Below the pieces are notes generated by a model. It searched no databases and was not told the origin of the DNA. It saw only the letters and a list, made by a program, of their open reading frames with translations. Source: Leptidea sinapis (lineage: Eukaryota; Arthropoda; Insecta; Lepidoptera; Pieridae). From it: a DNA stretch of 64,000 bases. Shown in pieces: positions 33,701 through 48,700 of the stretch; position 1 is the first letter of the stretch, and the number at the start of each line of letters is the position of its first letter. Made by a program: the position numbers and the translations under genes. The stretch lies in assembly GCF_905404315.1 (NCBI RefSeq), contig NC_066273.1, positions 6,076,001 through 6,140,000 on the forward strand, written 5' to 3'.

Positions 33701-36700
33701 TATTGAATTAAATTGACACTGGGCGCGGCATCTTACTCATTTGACTCATTGCCTTTTGACACATTGTCTCATTTGACTCATTGACTTTTGACACACTGTC
33801 TCATTTGACTCATTGACTTTTGACACACTGTCTCATTTGACTCATTGACTTTTGATACATTGACTCATTTGACACCAATACTTACCATTGTGCACTGCTT
33901 ATCTCTGTCTGTGTACACCACTGCCCAGGACAGTAAATCGACAGCGTGTATTACTGCGTTCTTGCAAGCTTCAAAGCTCCAATCCGCGTTAGGCTTGCCT
34001 GGCACTTTAACGTTATTGCCAAACAACACAGGCTCGGGAGCCAAGCCTCTTGCCATTATGTTAATTGTATCCGGCGCTATGCTGAGTCCCCAGTTCTTTA
34101 AGCGATTTCGGGCTGATTCGTTCTTCATAACGTTGTCAATGTACTGCGAATTTAATTTACTATTGAAACTAATTTATACATACATTAATTAATCTTGCCG
34201 TTAGGAAACAGCCCTGTCTTATTAATAAACTCAGTGTAAAGTTACTCGTAAGTTTAAAATTAATTTTCCCTGTCACGTAATTCTGTAGTGACAAAGGTAA
34301 GAAAGAAAAAAAGGTTTCAATTTGAAATAACGTTTATTAATAACACAGTGCATCTATAAGGCGCAGTGTGATGTGATTGATCTCGTATCGCTATGGTTTA
34401 GACCATAGGTTCTCAACGTGGGCGATAACGCCCCCTTCTGGGCGTTTGAGACTTTAGGGGGGAGGGGGGGGGGGGGGGGGGGTCAGTAGAAGACCCAGAG
34501 AAAATTAGGGGGCATTGAGATGGCGCAGATCGGGCGTGGGTAGATTAAATAATACAGTCTAAAAAGGCAAAAAATACACGAAAATACTCTAGAAAAAAAC
34601 ATATTCTCAAAGTGGGCGGTGAGCAAAATAAGGTTGAGAAACTATGGTTTAGACTTTAGAGCATATTCTATCGCATATCGACTTTGTATTCAGTATTCTC
34701 GAATGTTTGGCTACATACATCGCGATATTCAAATCTAAATATTTTTATTTCAAATAGGATTAGAAATCTCATATTGTACGTAAAAAAACTACCAGCCATT
34801 CAGCTCATCCACCCAGAAACTCAACAGGCTTGTCTTCTAATTTTTAACAAAATGTCACAGGCCTGGAGGATGTGATTTAGATACAATCAAGAACTCCGAT
34901 TATGCAAGGAAAAACAATTCTCTAAACTGCCGTGAAGCAATAATGTGTGAACCGTGAACATTATTGTGTTTCCATCTGAAAGGTGCCGTAGCTAGTGAAA
35001 TTACTAAGCACATGAGACTTAACATCGTATGTCTCAAGGTGACGAGCGCAATTGTAGTGCCAATCAAAATTTTTGGGGCTTTTAATGAATCCTGAGCGAA
35101 TTTTAAAGAATACTGCATTGTAATGGGCAGGGCGTATAAATTACCATCAGCTGAACGTCCAGCTCGCCTCGTCCCTTATTTTTATAATAAAAAAAAAACA
35201 CAACGAGCATAGTCATCACTAAGCACATGTAGGGAACGCAATAGATCTACAGATTAAAAGTGCTCATTTCCCTAATATAATAAATCAATAATCAGCTCAT
35301 CATACTCATAATGGAATGGATGATTCATTTTACCATGAAGTGGAGAGTTTCATACAGCAAGCATATTTCATACCTTTTTGAAAGCAGCATGACGTTGGTT
35401 TGGTGTTATCCTGGTGTACGTAGCCACCTCTTTCATGAGTCTAAAGTTGCTTCTCTGATCGTCACTGAGGCCTGTCAACTGACACAGCTCCGGAACCAGA
35501 CATATCATGTATTCCACTGGTTTCTCCGAACCGGAGATTCGTTTTGTTTCTCTAAAAAATTCATAGTTACATTACAGGCAACATTCTAAGGCATCATGCA
35601 TGGACATGACGCCGGCTAGCTTATTGGTATCACAACGTTACCTATTTCTGCGTGAAGCAGTAATGTGTAAGCATTACTGCGTTTTGGTCTAAAGGGCGCC
35701 GTAGCTAGTGAAATTACTGGGCAAACGAGCTTAACATCTTATGTCTCAAGGTGACGACCGCGATTGTAGTGCCGTTCAGAATTTTTGCGTCTTTCAAGAA
35801 TCCTGAGCGGCCACTACATTGTAATGGGAAGGGCATCAGCTGCTCGTCTTGCCCCTTATTGTCATATAAAAAATAAAATTTGCAGATAATACATGTAATT
35901 GCATACAATGTAAATCTATCGGTATACTTGGCACTTTAAGTAATTATTGGCGGGTCAACAGGTTCAAAAACTTAACTTGTTAATTATTGATAAAAGCTAC
36001 TAAAGAACACCCACTCGGAGACCTATTTCCAACGTTGAACTAAAATTATATATAACTGATAGATAGTGGCGGAACTTTTTATTGGCAATTTCGTCCACTT
36101 TAGTATCTTTTCATAATTTTTATTTAATTCCTTAAATATTGATACACAAATAAAATTTGAAAAACAAAATTTTATGAACGATGCGGGATTCGAACCCACG
36201 ACCAACAACGGCGTTCCGTGCCGGTGCTCTAACCAACTGAGCTAACCGTTCGTAACTGCCTCGTTATAAAATTCTGTTTGCTTTGTTCAACTCTCAGGTT
36301 GTGGCTTCATCTACAGGATCTACTTTACAGTTGATAACCTGCTCAACTCCAATATTTGCATATTAGGAAATTGACATGAGATGTCGCTCCTTCATATTTA
36401 AACAATTAATTAATTATTCATTTGACATAAAAGCGCAAAAACTTATATTTTAGTAAAAGGACTTGGCTGTTAATTGAACCGCTTAAGCTAGTTGTTTAAG
36501 AGTTGAACGCAATATTCAAAAGAACCACCAATAAATTTATTTTTGAAGATATACTTCTTTGCGTAATTCGTTATTTATTATAAGTACAGGCAAAGGGTTC
36601 AAGCACATACAGCCGTATTCATTATTTAATAAATAATTATCAAAGAGATCTTTGAAAGATTTTTACAAAATTGTTCTTTCTCGAGGAATAAATCATTTTA

Positions 36701-39700
36701 ATGATTTTTGCTTCGTTAGGCCAGAGAAGTATAACTTCTTGCGTGCATACATATGTACACACACACACTTTTTTTTAATCTAGACAGTAATGATAGAGTC
36801 CTGTCCTCCTTAGCTAATTACGAATCTTACTTTGATATCAACATAGGCTGGTCCCAATCCATTATGTCAATACCATAATTTTTCTTATAGTAGTCAATGT
36901 AAGAGATTTTGACTGTTTCTCCGTCCACTTTTTTTTCAAATGTCGATTTTGGTGTCATTGTTAAGTCTATGTGGTCAATCCTGAAAGTAGCAGAAATACT
37001 AATTAGATTACCGTAAAATTCATTATGACATCGAGTTTTAAAGGCTGTTGCTCGAAGTTATTAGAAATACTATTCCGATATATGGTGAAAGCAACGTAAA
37101 AATTTATTTATTATACTATTAACTAGTGTATTACATACAGCTAGTATACAGACAGCTTGAATGGCGTTGGACGGGACATATGTTACGTGACAGTAAAGAA
37201 AAACGGACTGAGTTAATAACAGAATGGTACCCAAGAGATGGCAAAAGAAATAGAGGCAGAAAAAGCAAAAGATGGGAAGATGACCTCAAGAAAGTGGCTG
37301 GTCCGGTATGGACCCGTTTAGCAAGAGACAAGCTGTCCTACAAAAACATCCAGTTGCCGATAGTTCAAATAATAGAATAAATTAAATCAATTAAGGGTTT
37401 AGTAAGTAGGCATGTATATACTAATTGTAAGGAAAAGCAGCAATAAAGGCTATTTTATTTTATAACTAGTGTATTATAAAAAAAAAATGTTTTCTTAATG
37501 AATAAAGCACAACCCTGGGTTTGAACGGAGCCATTTTCCTCCATTCGGAGAACTCCTTCAAGAAGACCTAGATAGAAGCATTTTTATGCCGCAAGTCGCT
37601 GACGTGAGTGTATTTATCTACGAGCTTGATGACAAACTTTGGTGACTTCTTTACAATGTAAATACGGGTCGACCAATTCCGAAAAATACTTTAGTTCGGC
37701 AATAAAAGAAGCTGTAACCTGAATAACAGAATTTATACTAAATTAAAAAAATACTCGTGTGTATCATGGAGTCCGGTACGACGTCACGCCTATTCAAATT
37801 TTTATTTTTAAAATGGGATAAGAAGTCACTCATTGAACGTCATAAACCCATTCGAAAATTTATGCCTCAGACCTGAAAAGAACCAGCGCAAATTCGCAAG
37901 ACACTCAACGGGCTTAAAAAATTTCGTCTCAATATAATTCCGTACAATAAATTTTATTATTAAATAGCCCGAGGGTGTTATACATAGTAAATAAATCGCA
38001 CAACAAGTACACATAATTACATAGCAATAACTCAAATGTGACAAAAATAGTAAAGCAAGATAATGAAATATAAACCAAAAATAATAATATATAATAAATA
38101 GAAATATAAAAATAAATAGTTGAGGGAAAATTTTGGTGAAATAAATATTATGACAGTACACTGCCAGTACATATACGAGAACCTCCTATACGCTCATAAA
38201 CATATTAGCCAATTTAAAAAGAATAGTGATGTACACAGTGTCAATACTCGAAACAAACATAAACTCGCAATTCCATCTACTAGGCTCCATAAAATTGCTA
38301 AATCTTTTAAAGTGGATTGTGTAATATTTTATAATCAACTCCCAAATGAAATTAAAATATTACCTATTAAAAAATTTAAATGTATCGTTAAAAAATAAAT
38401 TAACATCTAAGGCCTATTATAATGTGAAAGATGAAGATAGTTGGAATTAATGTTCTAAATTTTGTTAATGAATATTGTTATACTCATTTGAATGCTATTG
38501 TAACTTTTGCACTTCATTCTGACTTGCACTAAATAACTTATAAAGTTTTACAGTGAATAAAGATTTTTTTGACTTTGACTTTGAATATATATTGCCAAAC
38601 TACTAAGACGACTATATCGTAACTAAGATGGCAGCTCATCCCTATATAAATTTGAGGGTATTACAACTTACCGAAACAGGCGTTTATTATAATTAGTCAT
38701 CACAGAACAACCTAGAAGTTTTTCTGTTACAATACGACCCCAATTAGCGCCAGCACTTGCAAAGTGCTCCTTTATAAATGACAGCACAGTCTCTGTGCGG
38801 AGAACTCTATGTGTCGAGTCCAACGTTAACATCAAACCACCCTCATATTCATCCACAGCTGTGACATATCTGTAATCAAATAACAGTTTAAAATATCTTA
38901 ATATATATAAATTACGTGACACGTTGTTTGTCCGCGATGGACTCCTAAACTAATGAACGGATTTTAATGGGGATTACTTCATCGAGTGCAGTTTAGTCCA
39001 ACTTGAGAGATAGGATAGTTTTTATTTCGATTTGGGACCCATAATTATTTTTATTGTTTTGTATGGACATATTTTCTATGAGAGAATTTATTGACGCACG
39101 GTTTGACAGTTCTGCTGTGAAACAATGTCATTACAGTTAACAACAGGGAGCAATGATGTTCTATACGTCATTGACAGGGATCATAATTTACAAATTATTC
39201 TTGGTGTTATGTGAAGTATTATTGACAAATATAGAAAAAAACAGTATTTTTTTATTATGCACAGAACAACGTCTGTCCGGTCAACTAGTATATATATATA
39301 TGATAGTAGTCTTACCAATCTATTACCCCAGTTGGGTTGCAGTAGCATTTTAGGTAAAGGATTTGGATTTTTAATTATTATTTTTATATACTATTCATCA
39401 TAAATCTGTTACAACTGTTTGGACCGTTTGTCTGCAGGATCGAGTCTCTTTTAATACATTTTAGCTACATGAACATTGATTTTATCAGAGTGTAATCAAC
39501 AAACACAGATAATAAAGTAAAATTTAATATAAAAATTTTATGTGTAATAAGCGAGAGAAATATATAAAATGGTAAATATATAATATAAATAAAATACTAC
39601 ATATTTGCCAGAATTGCTCTCTTAAATATATTAATAGTTTAAATAAGTTAAGTTTCTGTCTGAAAGGCGCCGTAACTAGTGAAATTACTGGGCAAATGAG

Positions 39701-42700
39701 ACTTAACATCTTATGTCTCAAGGTGACGAGCGCAATTGTAGTGCCGCTCAGAAGTTTTTGGTTTTTCGAGTATCTTGACTGGCACTGCATTGTAATGGGC
39801 AGGGCGTATCAATTACCATTAGCTGAACGTCCTGCTCGTCAAATAGAAAATAGAAAAATGACATCATACCCAGGCCAAACCTCCAGTTTATACTGCGGTA
39901 TCAGTACAGCTCCTTGTTGACTGAAGTGCTGACGTCCGAATCTCACTAACTCCAAGTCTCGCATTATGTTCATGAACAGCACATTGTATATATGGATCAT
40001 CTCACTTAGACGGCGCGTACGACGAAATATTATCTATAATGATTATCACACAGTTATATTATTCTTACTTTATATTCATTACATTTATTTAAAAACTAAC
40101 TGACCCAGCAAACGTTGTATTGCCTATATTAAAATGGCGATACAAAGGTAACTGTTGATCGTAGATGGGTGAAAATTTGAAGTTGTGTGTATTTTTAATG
40201 CTGACTCATAATCAAATTTTAAAAAAAATTCGTGTGGACCACCCTTAACATTTAGGGGGATGGAAAATAGATGTTGTCCGATTCTCAGACCTATCCGATA
40301 TGATGAAAATTTCATGAGAATCGGTCAAGCCGTTTCGGAGGAGTTCAATGTTTAACACCATGACACGAGAATTTTATATATTAGATTTAAGATGTATAAT
40401 TAATCCCAGACGTGAGGGTTATCACTTTAAAAATAACAAATTGTTTAAATTTAAAAACCCCATTTGTCGTATCACCGCTCTTCGAGAACACTTCTCTTAA
40501 AGCCGCGCCTAGTATTGGAATACTGGGTCTCGAAATCTCGAGCGATTGCCAATTCCATGGCCATCTGGAGGGCAAAGCCAAATTGGCTTCGAAGAAGCTG
40601 GGCGTCATCAATAGAGCACGGCAATACTTCAAGCCGGCCCACATTCTAGCGCTCTACAAAGCGCAGGTCCGGCCACACATGGAGTATTGCTGTCATCTCT
40701 GGTCTGGTGTACCACAGTATCTGCTCGATCCATTTGACCGCGTGCAAACTAGAGAGCAGCTCGAATTGTCTGGGACTCAGTGCTCTGTGAACGGCGGGAT
40801 CACTTGGCGTTGCGTAGAGATGTCGCTTCATTGTGTGTCTTCTACCGCATTTATCACGGGGAGTGTTCCGAAGAGCTGTTTAACCTGATTCCTGCCCCCG
40901 AATTTCACCTTCGCACGACACGCCACAAGTTAGGATATCATCCCCACCATCTGGATGTGTGGCGGTCCTCCACAGTGCGGTTTTCAAGGAGCTTTCTCCC
41001 TCGTACTATAAAGCTGTGGATTGAGCTTCCTTGTGCGGTGTTTCCGGGACGAAACGACATGGGTTCCTTCAAAAAAAGCGCTTACAACTTCCTTAAAGGC
41101 CGGCAACGCTCTTGTGATTCCTCTGGTCTTGCAAGAGAATGTGGGTGGCGGTGATCACTTAACACCAGGTGACCCGTACGCTCGTTTGTCCTCCTACTCC
41201 ATAAAAAAAAATTTAAAGAGCGATATCTCAAGTCAATTTCCTAATATGCAATTATTGCGATAGAGCAGGTAGTCAACTTTAAAGTAGATCCTGTAGATGG
41301 AGCCACAACTTGAGAGTTGAACAATAATTACCAAGATTTAAGATCCATGCGTCACTCGAACGGTTGGCTCAGTTGGTAAGAGGGCTTGAACAGAACCCGA
41401 AAAGCGCGGTTTCGAGTCCCGAATTGTTCATAAATTTTGGTAATAAATTTAATTTGTATACTTATGTAATATATCCAAAACATGGTGAGTGTACTAACCT
41501 ATATACTAGAAAACTCTCTAGGCTGGCAGCATCTTGTGCCTGATTCGATAATAAAAATATGATGTTCGAGAGTAATTTCACGGACCGAGGATTGTGAGAA
41601 TGAATATAATAAGTAGTGAAAATGTTAGTATTATATTTGCATTCAATAAATAATGGGTTGGTTGATCATGCAGAGAGGAAGGATAATAATATTGACAATA
41701 ATATTGACACACTTTTTACACAAATTATCTTGCCCCAAATATAATATAGCCTGTTCGAAGTAAATACATCGAACAGCATTATATTACAAATATTGCTTAG
41801 TAGATAAAATTAATTGTAATTAAACCATGTGTTGCCTTTAGTAAGGTAGTACGCGGGTGACCATTGATCGGGCCGGTCCTGGTTACCATTGACCATTACA
41901 GGACCGGCCCGAGTAACCATATTAACCATTATTACCAATGCATAGTAGAGATGCAGTACGCGAGTAACCATTGATCGGTCCGGTCCTAGTTACCATTAAC
42001 CATTTGCCTATAACCATTACAGGACTGGTCCGAGTAACCATTTTAACCAATTAATAGTAGAGATCCGCGTACTCACCAGTAGAACCATTAAATATAGTAA
42101 TTTAGCAAGTATCATAGATAAGTTTAATACCTTAAGTAAATAAATACTTTTACCATAAAACCAATATATATATCTACCCCTAAGTGCAACCCCTTTTCAT
42201 AGCCTGTGTTATGGGTTACAAGACAATGATATATTTAATACAATATAGTTACTTACACATAAATTCATATAAACATACATAAATACATTTAAACATCCAT
42301 GACTCGGAAACAAACATCCATATTCATCATATAAATGCTTGCACCTACCGGGATTCGAACCCTGGATGAAAGTATATTGACTGCAAAAATTTACAGAGCT
42401 ATTTAAGTACTTTATTGAATTTTTGTCTGTGTATGTCTAGGTAAAACTCAAAAACTACTGAATGTATTAAATCAAATTGTGCATGAATATTAACAAGAGG
42501 TCGCGAATAGTGCGCCGATGCCGAAATCTTCGTCGGCGGCGTGGAGGTAAAAATGTGTCGGCGGCAGCGTAGTAAATGGCGGCGTAAACGGCGTCGTAAA
42601 AAATTAAGGCCTGAATAAATATAACAAAACAATCAAAGCCCAACCATAATTTTAGTATGTAACATTGTAGTAGGTAAGGTACGTTTTAGAAGCTCAAATT

Positions 42701-45700
42701 ACAGAAAAAAAAAATAATTTTACTAATCTCCCGAACAAAATTCTTCATCATTATTTTGATTGGCAATTTCTAAACAAACAGTACAATAACTTGACCTAGT
42801 AGTGCTACCATTCGTTTTTTCCCATCCAACTCAATCACTAATGTGCCAAATTTCTTCCAACAAAAACTACTTTTGATGAAGATTGTAACAAGCTAACAGT
42901 AATAAAATTTATTTTGGTATTCATTAACGTAATTCTAGTCGGGAACACATTTCATCTACATATTGTCACGCTAGGTGGAGGCGTAGTATTTTTGCTGCTT
43001 TAAAATGTCAACGCGGACAACGTAGCAGTGGCTACATAGAAATAATGTTAAGTACAAGAAGCTGTTAAGATTTATATAACAATTGACACGAAACCAAGGT
43101 TCTTAAACTGACTGAACACCTTAAAAGTGCGTACAAGTTACTGTTACGGCAACGCGACATTGCTGCGATCTAACTTGACGCGTGGCGAACCGCTCGCTGT
43201 CAGGTTTTTGAGACCGCATCAAAGGAGCTTGTGTCATTCGCACGAACGGTTATAGATTTCGTGACTTGGCTTGCGCGGCGAATACGTCAAAATTGACAAT
43301 GAAATTGCCTGTTTTAATACTCGAAAAAGCTATTGCTAGTATAGGAGTCTCCGGTAACCTGAAATCTTAAAGTAATAATTGCTAATTTGGTTTTCAACAA
43401 TAAATTGGTCTTTATTCAATCTGGATCGGCTGTCTACTAATTTTATATCAACATTTTTGACTCGCGAGGCAATTGATCGTCGGCTCGGGTCGAACATGGG
43501 TTCGCTGCCGCGCGTAATTTGTTCGCACCATTACAATTTCACCTTAACAATAGGTACTTGATTACTCTTGGTACTTTTATAGATTCATTACTTAGACAAC
43601 ACTATGGCGGGATAACTGCTGACTCTAAGCAATGACGACACCTTAGTAACTAGTAAACGATAACAATTATTAGTGTGGGAAAAGGCGTGTTACAAAAACC
43701 CGTCGCGACCGCACGTTTTGCTATATCTTCTATCTCTTCGTATGTAATTACTAAATTTTTGAGTTGAATTAAACAAGTGTTAATTAAAAGTTGTTTTTTT
43801 TTTTAAACTCAACTGAGACCGACCCCGTAACAGTACCCATGTAAGCACATACACATAAGAAGGATATTGTAAGCATCTGAAATGTGTCATAATATATTAA
43901 AAATTACTCACAGTTATATTAACTTTACTTTCATCATATGGATTTGTTGAGACAAGTTTGTTTATATCTTCAGGCAGTTTGTGTGGCACATACAATGTTG
44001 TACCATCGAAAGTCTTCTCCTTGAATAAGTGTTTGTGCTCTAAAAATTAGACAATGGTGTTTAAAAATAACAAATAAAAATCTATACTGACAAAGAGTTC
44101 CATATAATTCAGATATATATTAGTTGTGTGATGCACACTATGTTAAGTATCTGGGGGCACAGGAAAATTTGTAAAGAGAATATGTTTTCCCGCGCGTCTA
44201 ACATTTCCGATCGTGATTGGAGCGATTGCGACTAGTTCGAGAAACAAATTATAAAAATACGCGCGTTTTGCCGTATTTCTCCAAATAAAACGTGCCAAAT
44301 GAACATTACTTAAAGTACTCTTTTTTTATGACAATAAGGGGCAAGACGAGCAGGACGGTCAGCTGATGGTAATTGACGCGCCCTGCCCATTACTATGCAG
44401 TGCCGCTCAGGATTCTTGGCATACTTAAAATTCTGAGGAGCACTACAACTGCGCTCGTCACCCAGAGACATAAGATATTTAGTCTTATTTGCCCAGTAAT
44501 TTCACTAGCTAGGGCGCCCTTCAGACCGAAACACAGTAATGCTTCCACATTACTGCTTCACGGCAGTAATAGGCGCCGTTGTGCTACCCATAATCTAGCC
44601 GGCATCCTGTGCAAAAGGAGCCTCCTATAATAATATTTTTTTCAACACACTTGCTCGTAAAGTGAGCCTGACAGCTGGTGCCCCTTTAAGTGTTATGTGG
44701 CAGTCGTTGGACGGATCCAAGCGTTCTCCTTTTGTATGGTTTAGATTCACTAAATCCTTCCATAATTTTGGAACTACTTCTGTCAATCCCAGGGCACATC
44801 CGCGCACCACTATCAGTGCATCATGCTCGCTTTTTTGCCCCCTTATACAGAAAAAAGTTAAATTCCATATGCATTGGCTTATGCAAATAAAAAATAATAA
44901 TATCTTTTTCTTACACACACATATATAACATTGCATAGGTACTAAAATATTAAAATATTTATTGAATTAGGCGTTACTTTGCGGAAATCAATAATTATAC
45001 AAATGATTTAAGTTTTCTTTGGTGTTAATTCAGTCTCGTGCCAGACTTTGGCGAGACAACACGTCCTGAGGATGCCTCGTGTAGAGGCGAAACACGTGTC
45101 GAATTGTTTTTTAAAAAAAACAAATATTGGCGGAATTAACACCAAAGAAAACTTAAATCATCTGTATATTAAAATATTTTCAATTAAATTCAAATATTTT
45201 AATTCAAACTAAGATATGTCGTCATGTATTGAAAGCCAAAAACTACTTACCTTGAAGTAATTTAAAACGTAGATGTCTATGGTCTTGATCAGGTTCATAT
45301 CTGACTTCATACTCAAATACGAAGTTTTCTTCGAAGTTAAGATAGATAAAGTTAGCAGTCACTTCATAGGGTGTCCCACTCACTCCTTTCATAACAACTG
45401 GCGGTGTTTCTTTGACTTCCCTCTATAAACATAAAATTTATGATGCTTACTAGTTTCATCAATATAACTAACTGATTAAAATAACAAACAGAATAAAATC
45501 TTAGTAATAATAAAAATTTAAAATATTTCTGATAGATAAGACACATTATTATCCAACACGTTTACAAGTGTAGAAGTTTACAAGTACAACGTACAATTTT
45601 CTTGCACCGCTTCTTCTCTTTCAGAGCGCCATTTGTTTCTAGTATATTAGAAATTACATCAAAAAGAATTGTAAAAGAATCAATTTTGGGAAAATAAATG

Positions 45701-48700
45701 CCTTTTTATGCCTTTATACAATCTGTAATTACCTTACGGAAAAATTTTAACTGTTGCATATTGTTTTTTGACATATTACTAGGTTAGACTTTTAGCTGAT
45801 AGGATTACGAACATTTACTGCAATTTAATGTTGCATGCTGAAATTGAATTGAATTGAATAAAAAGGTAGATGTAACGTAAGATTATGTTTGTCACATAAT
45901 CTTGATAATTAAAATAGATCTTTGTGTCGATTCCAATTGCAGAAAAAGCAGTAAGAGCTAGTAGAACTATGCTGCTGGTAAAGGTGTGTAGCCAAGGTTA
46001 CGTATCACTGCGATTAAACAAGAGTTATTCAACCGTCCAAAGAACCTTGACTCGATACCAAGAGATAGGTTTCATTCAGAGAAGGCAAGGTTGTCGAAGA
46101 AAACGTTGTACACAAAAACGAGATTGATTCAGGCGCTGATAACCGCAAATGCAGTTACATCATCATCATTAGCCGGAAGACGGCCACTGCTGGACAAAGG
46201 CCTCCCCCAAAGATCTCCATGACAATTGGTCCTGCGCTGCCCTCATCGAAAACTTATTCCGGCGATCATGACAACATCATCCCTCATGTGGGGTGCCTAC
46301 CAACACTGCGTCTTCCAGTAAGTGGTCGCCATTTGAGACTTTTCTGTCCCACCGATCATCTGTCCGTCGAACTATGTGCCCTGCCCATTGCCACTTCAGT
46401 TTCGCAATCATTTGGGCTTTGGAGAATACAGTTACACAGATATCAAAACAGATGCAATAAAAAATGAATCATCAAAATGTGACTGCTATGTAAAGCACAT
46501 AATTATAAATCATGGATTCTCGCAATTATAAAACATTGTTTATTAAGGGTCGTAAATTTAGAAATATCAAACATGTTAACCTTCTTTAAAGGCCGAAACA
46601 CATAACCATGTTGCGGCGCCGTGCCGCTAAAATCAGCAGTGTCTCCACTGCCAGCGTTATGACGTCACACTCGTTGACAATGATTCAGTTTGTTTCTATC
46701 ACTCTTGCAAACAACACACGTAACCCGGAAGCAGTGTTAGTCCAAGCCCATCACTTTCAAAGCAGTAACAAGTTTCCTTCCTGACATATTATTTTTCTGA
46801 ATATATTTTGATAAGCCGCTCAATAGCTCTTCAAATGATGATATACTCATTCTAAAGTAGGCGAAAATTATTTTTCATCCATCTTTAATGCTTTGCATAC
46901 TCGAGAAAAGTACTTGCCATCGGGATTCATAGCCTTATTAAATGGATGTATCCATTATCTTCTGTGTCGTATATTTAAAACAGAGTATTGTCCTCTTAAT
47001 AACAAATAAGCAATAAGTTTCTTACGACGATCCATGCCAGAGACACGTCCATGCACAATAAAAAATCACGAAGAACTGTTTACTCTACCATATGATAATA
47101 AAACGCTCTTTTTCGCCACGCCGCCACGTTGCAACGCAAACTTCCGATTTCAGCGGCGCGGTGCCGCAACGCGGTTATGTGTTTAGGCCCTAAAAAGTTT
47201 AAAAATTTCACAAAAACACTTACAAAGTATTTATTCTTTGGAGTAGAGGTAGTCTCTGATACAATTGAGCTGGCTGCTAGATCCTGAGTGATTTTATCAA
47301 CAGAACTCTGAGCAGCACCCACAGATTGACTTGACTGTGTCATTTGTCTGAAACATAACATAAAATTATTATTTTTTTATGGAAGAAGAGGACTAACTTC
47401 TCTTGCAACACAAGAAGAATCACAGGAGTGTCATCTTCCTTTAGAGAAATGTATCGTCCTGGAAATACCACACAAGGAAGCTCATACCACAGCTTGGTTG
47501 TATGGAAGAAAGCTCAATAAAAACCTCAAAGTGGAGGAATTCCACACATCCAGATGGTGGGGATGATATCCTTATTTGTGGCGTGTCGTGCGAAGGTGGA
47601 GTTTGGCTAAATGAATCAGGTCAAAGGTCTTCCGGAGCACTTGCCGTGATAAGCAACATCTCTACGCAAGCCAAGTTTCACTGCAACACTAAGGTATATT
47701 GCTCAACTAAACCAACTAACAAACACATATAAATCTTTTTTACTTCTGGATATGTTATTTTATTATTAAGGAGGACCAACAGTCTTAAATTTAACCTAAA
47801 TAATAATAAATTAGAATTTAAAAGACCAATCACAGGTCATTGCTAGTAGAAATAAATTAGAGGAAGACAAATAATATTCAGGTACAGATATCCTGACACT
47901 AAATCATATTTATATTAATCTTAAACAGCTAAGTATATAAAAAGGCTTTTCTATGGAAGAGGAGGTCAAACAACCATACGGGTCACCTAATAATATCATT
48001 TTATTCATTTTATATCATTTATATATACATTTTATCATCTCTCTTGTAACACAAGAGGAATCCCAAGAGTGTTGCCGACCTTATAAAGCATTGAATAAAA
48101 TCCATGAATTCGAAAACACATAGGTGAAGATCGAACCAGGGGCTCTATGGTGTGCAGCAATGGAATGCTGAATCAATTGCAAGTCCGGTTGATTTACCAG
48201 TGGGAGGCTCCTTTATACAGGCTGCCGGCTAGATTATGGGTACCACAACAGCGCCTATTTCTGAAACTGTGAAGCAGTAATGTATAAGCATTACAGTGTT
48301 TCAGTCTGAAGAGTGCCGTAGCTAGTGTTACTGGGCAATTGAGAATTAACATCTTGTCTCAAGGCGACAAGCAAAATTGCAGTGCCACTCAGAAATTTTG
48401 GTTTATCAAGAATCCTCAGCACAACTGCATTGTAATGTGCAGGGTGTATCAATGATCCTCAGCTGAAAGTCCTGTTTGTCTCAGCCCTTAGCGTCATAAA
48501 AAATATGATAGAAAATATGAAATTAGTTACAAATTTTTAAGCAGACTCATTCCTCTTCCCATTGATGTTGAGGTTGTAGGTCTGACATCAGAAGCAGGGC
48601 AAGTCAATGGAGCATCTCCTGCAATTTACAATTATAAAATAAGTTTTCTTCTCAAATTATACTACATCTTACCTATTGAACAACATATTACATTATTATC

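Noticed and set aside
33845..34192. 115-codon plus-strand gene
   Set aside because: It is the antisense shadow of AGO3 exon 11.
36176..36252. Functional tRNA gene on the minus strand
   Set aside because: A and B boxes are present, but the same head with differing arms recurs at 30800, 41345 and 62900 attached to the same tail, the anticodon stem has a mismatch, and the implied GGA anticodon would need a long serine variable arm that is absent. It is a SINE head.
38911..38960. Helitron reading as an alternative AGO3 exon
   Set aside because: AGO3 exons 7 and 8 join in frame with a conserved WPGYVTAVDEYEGG, leaving no room for an extra exon.
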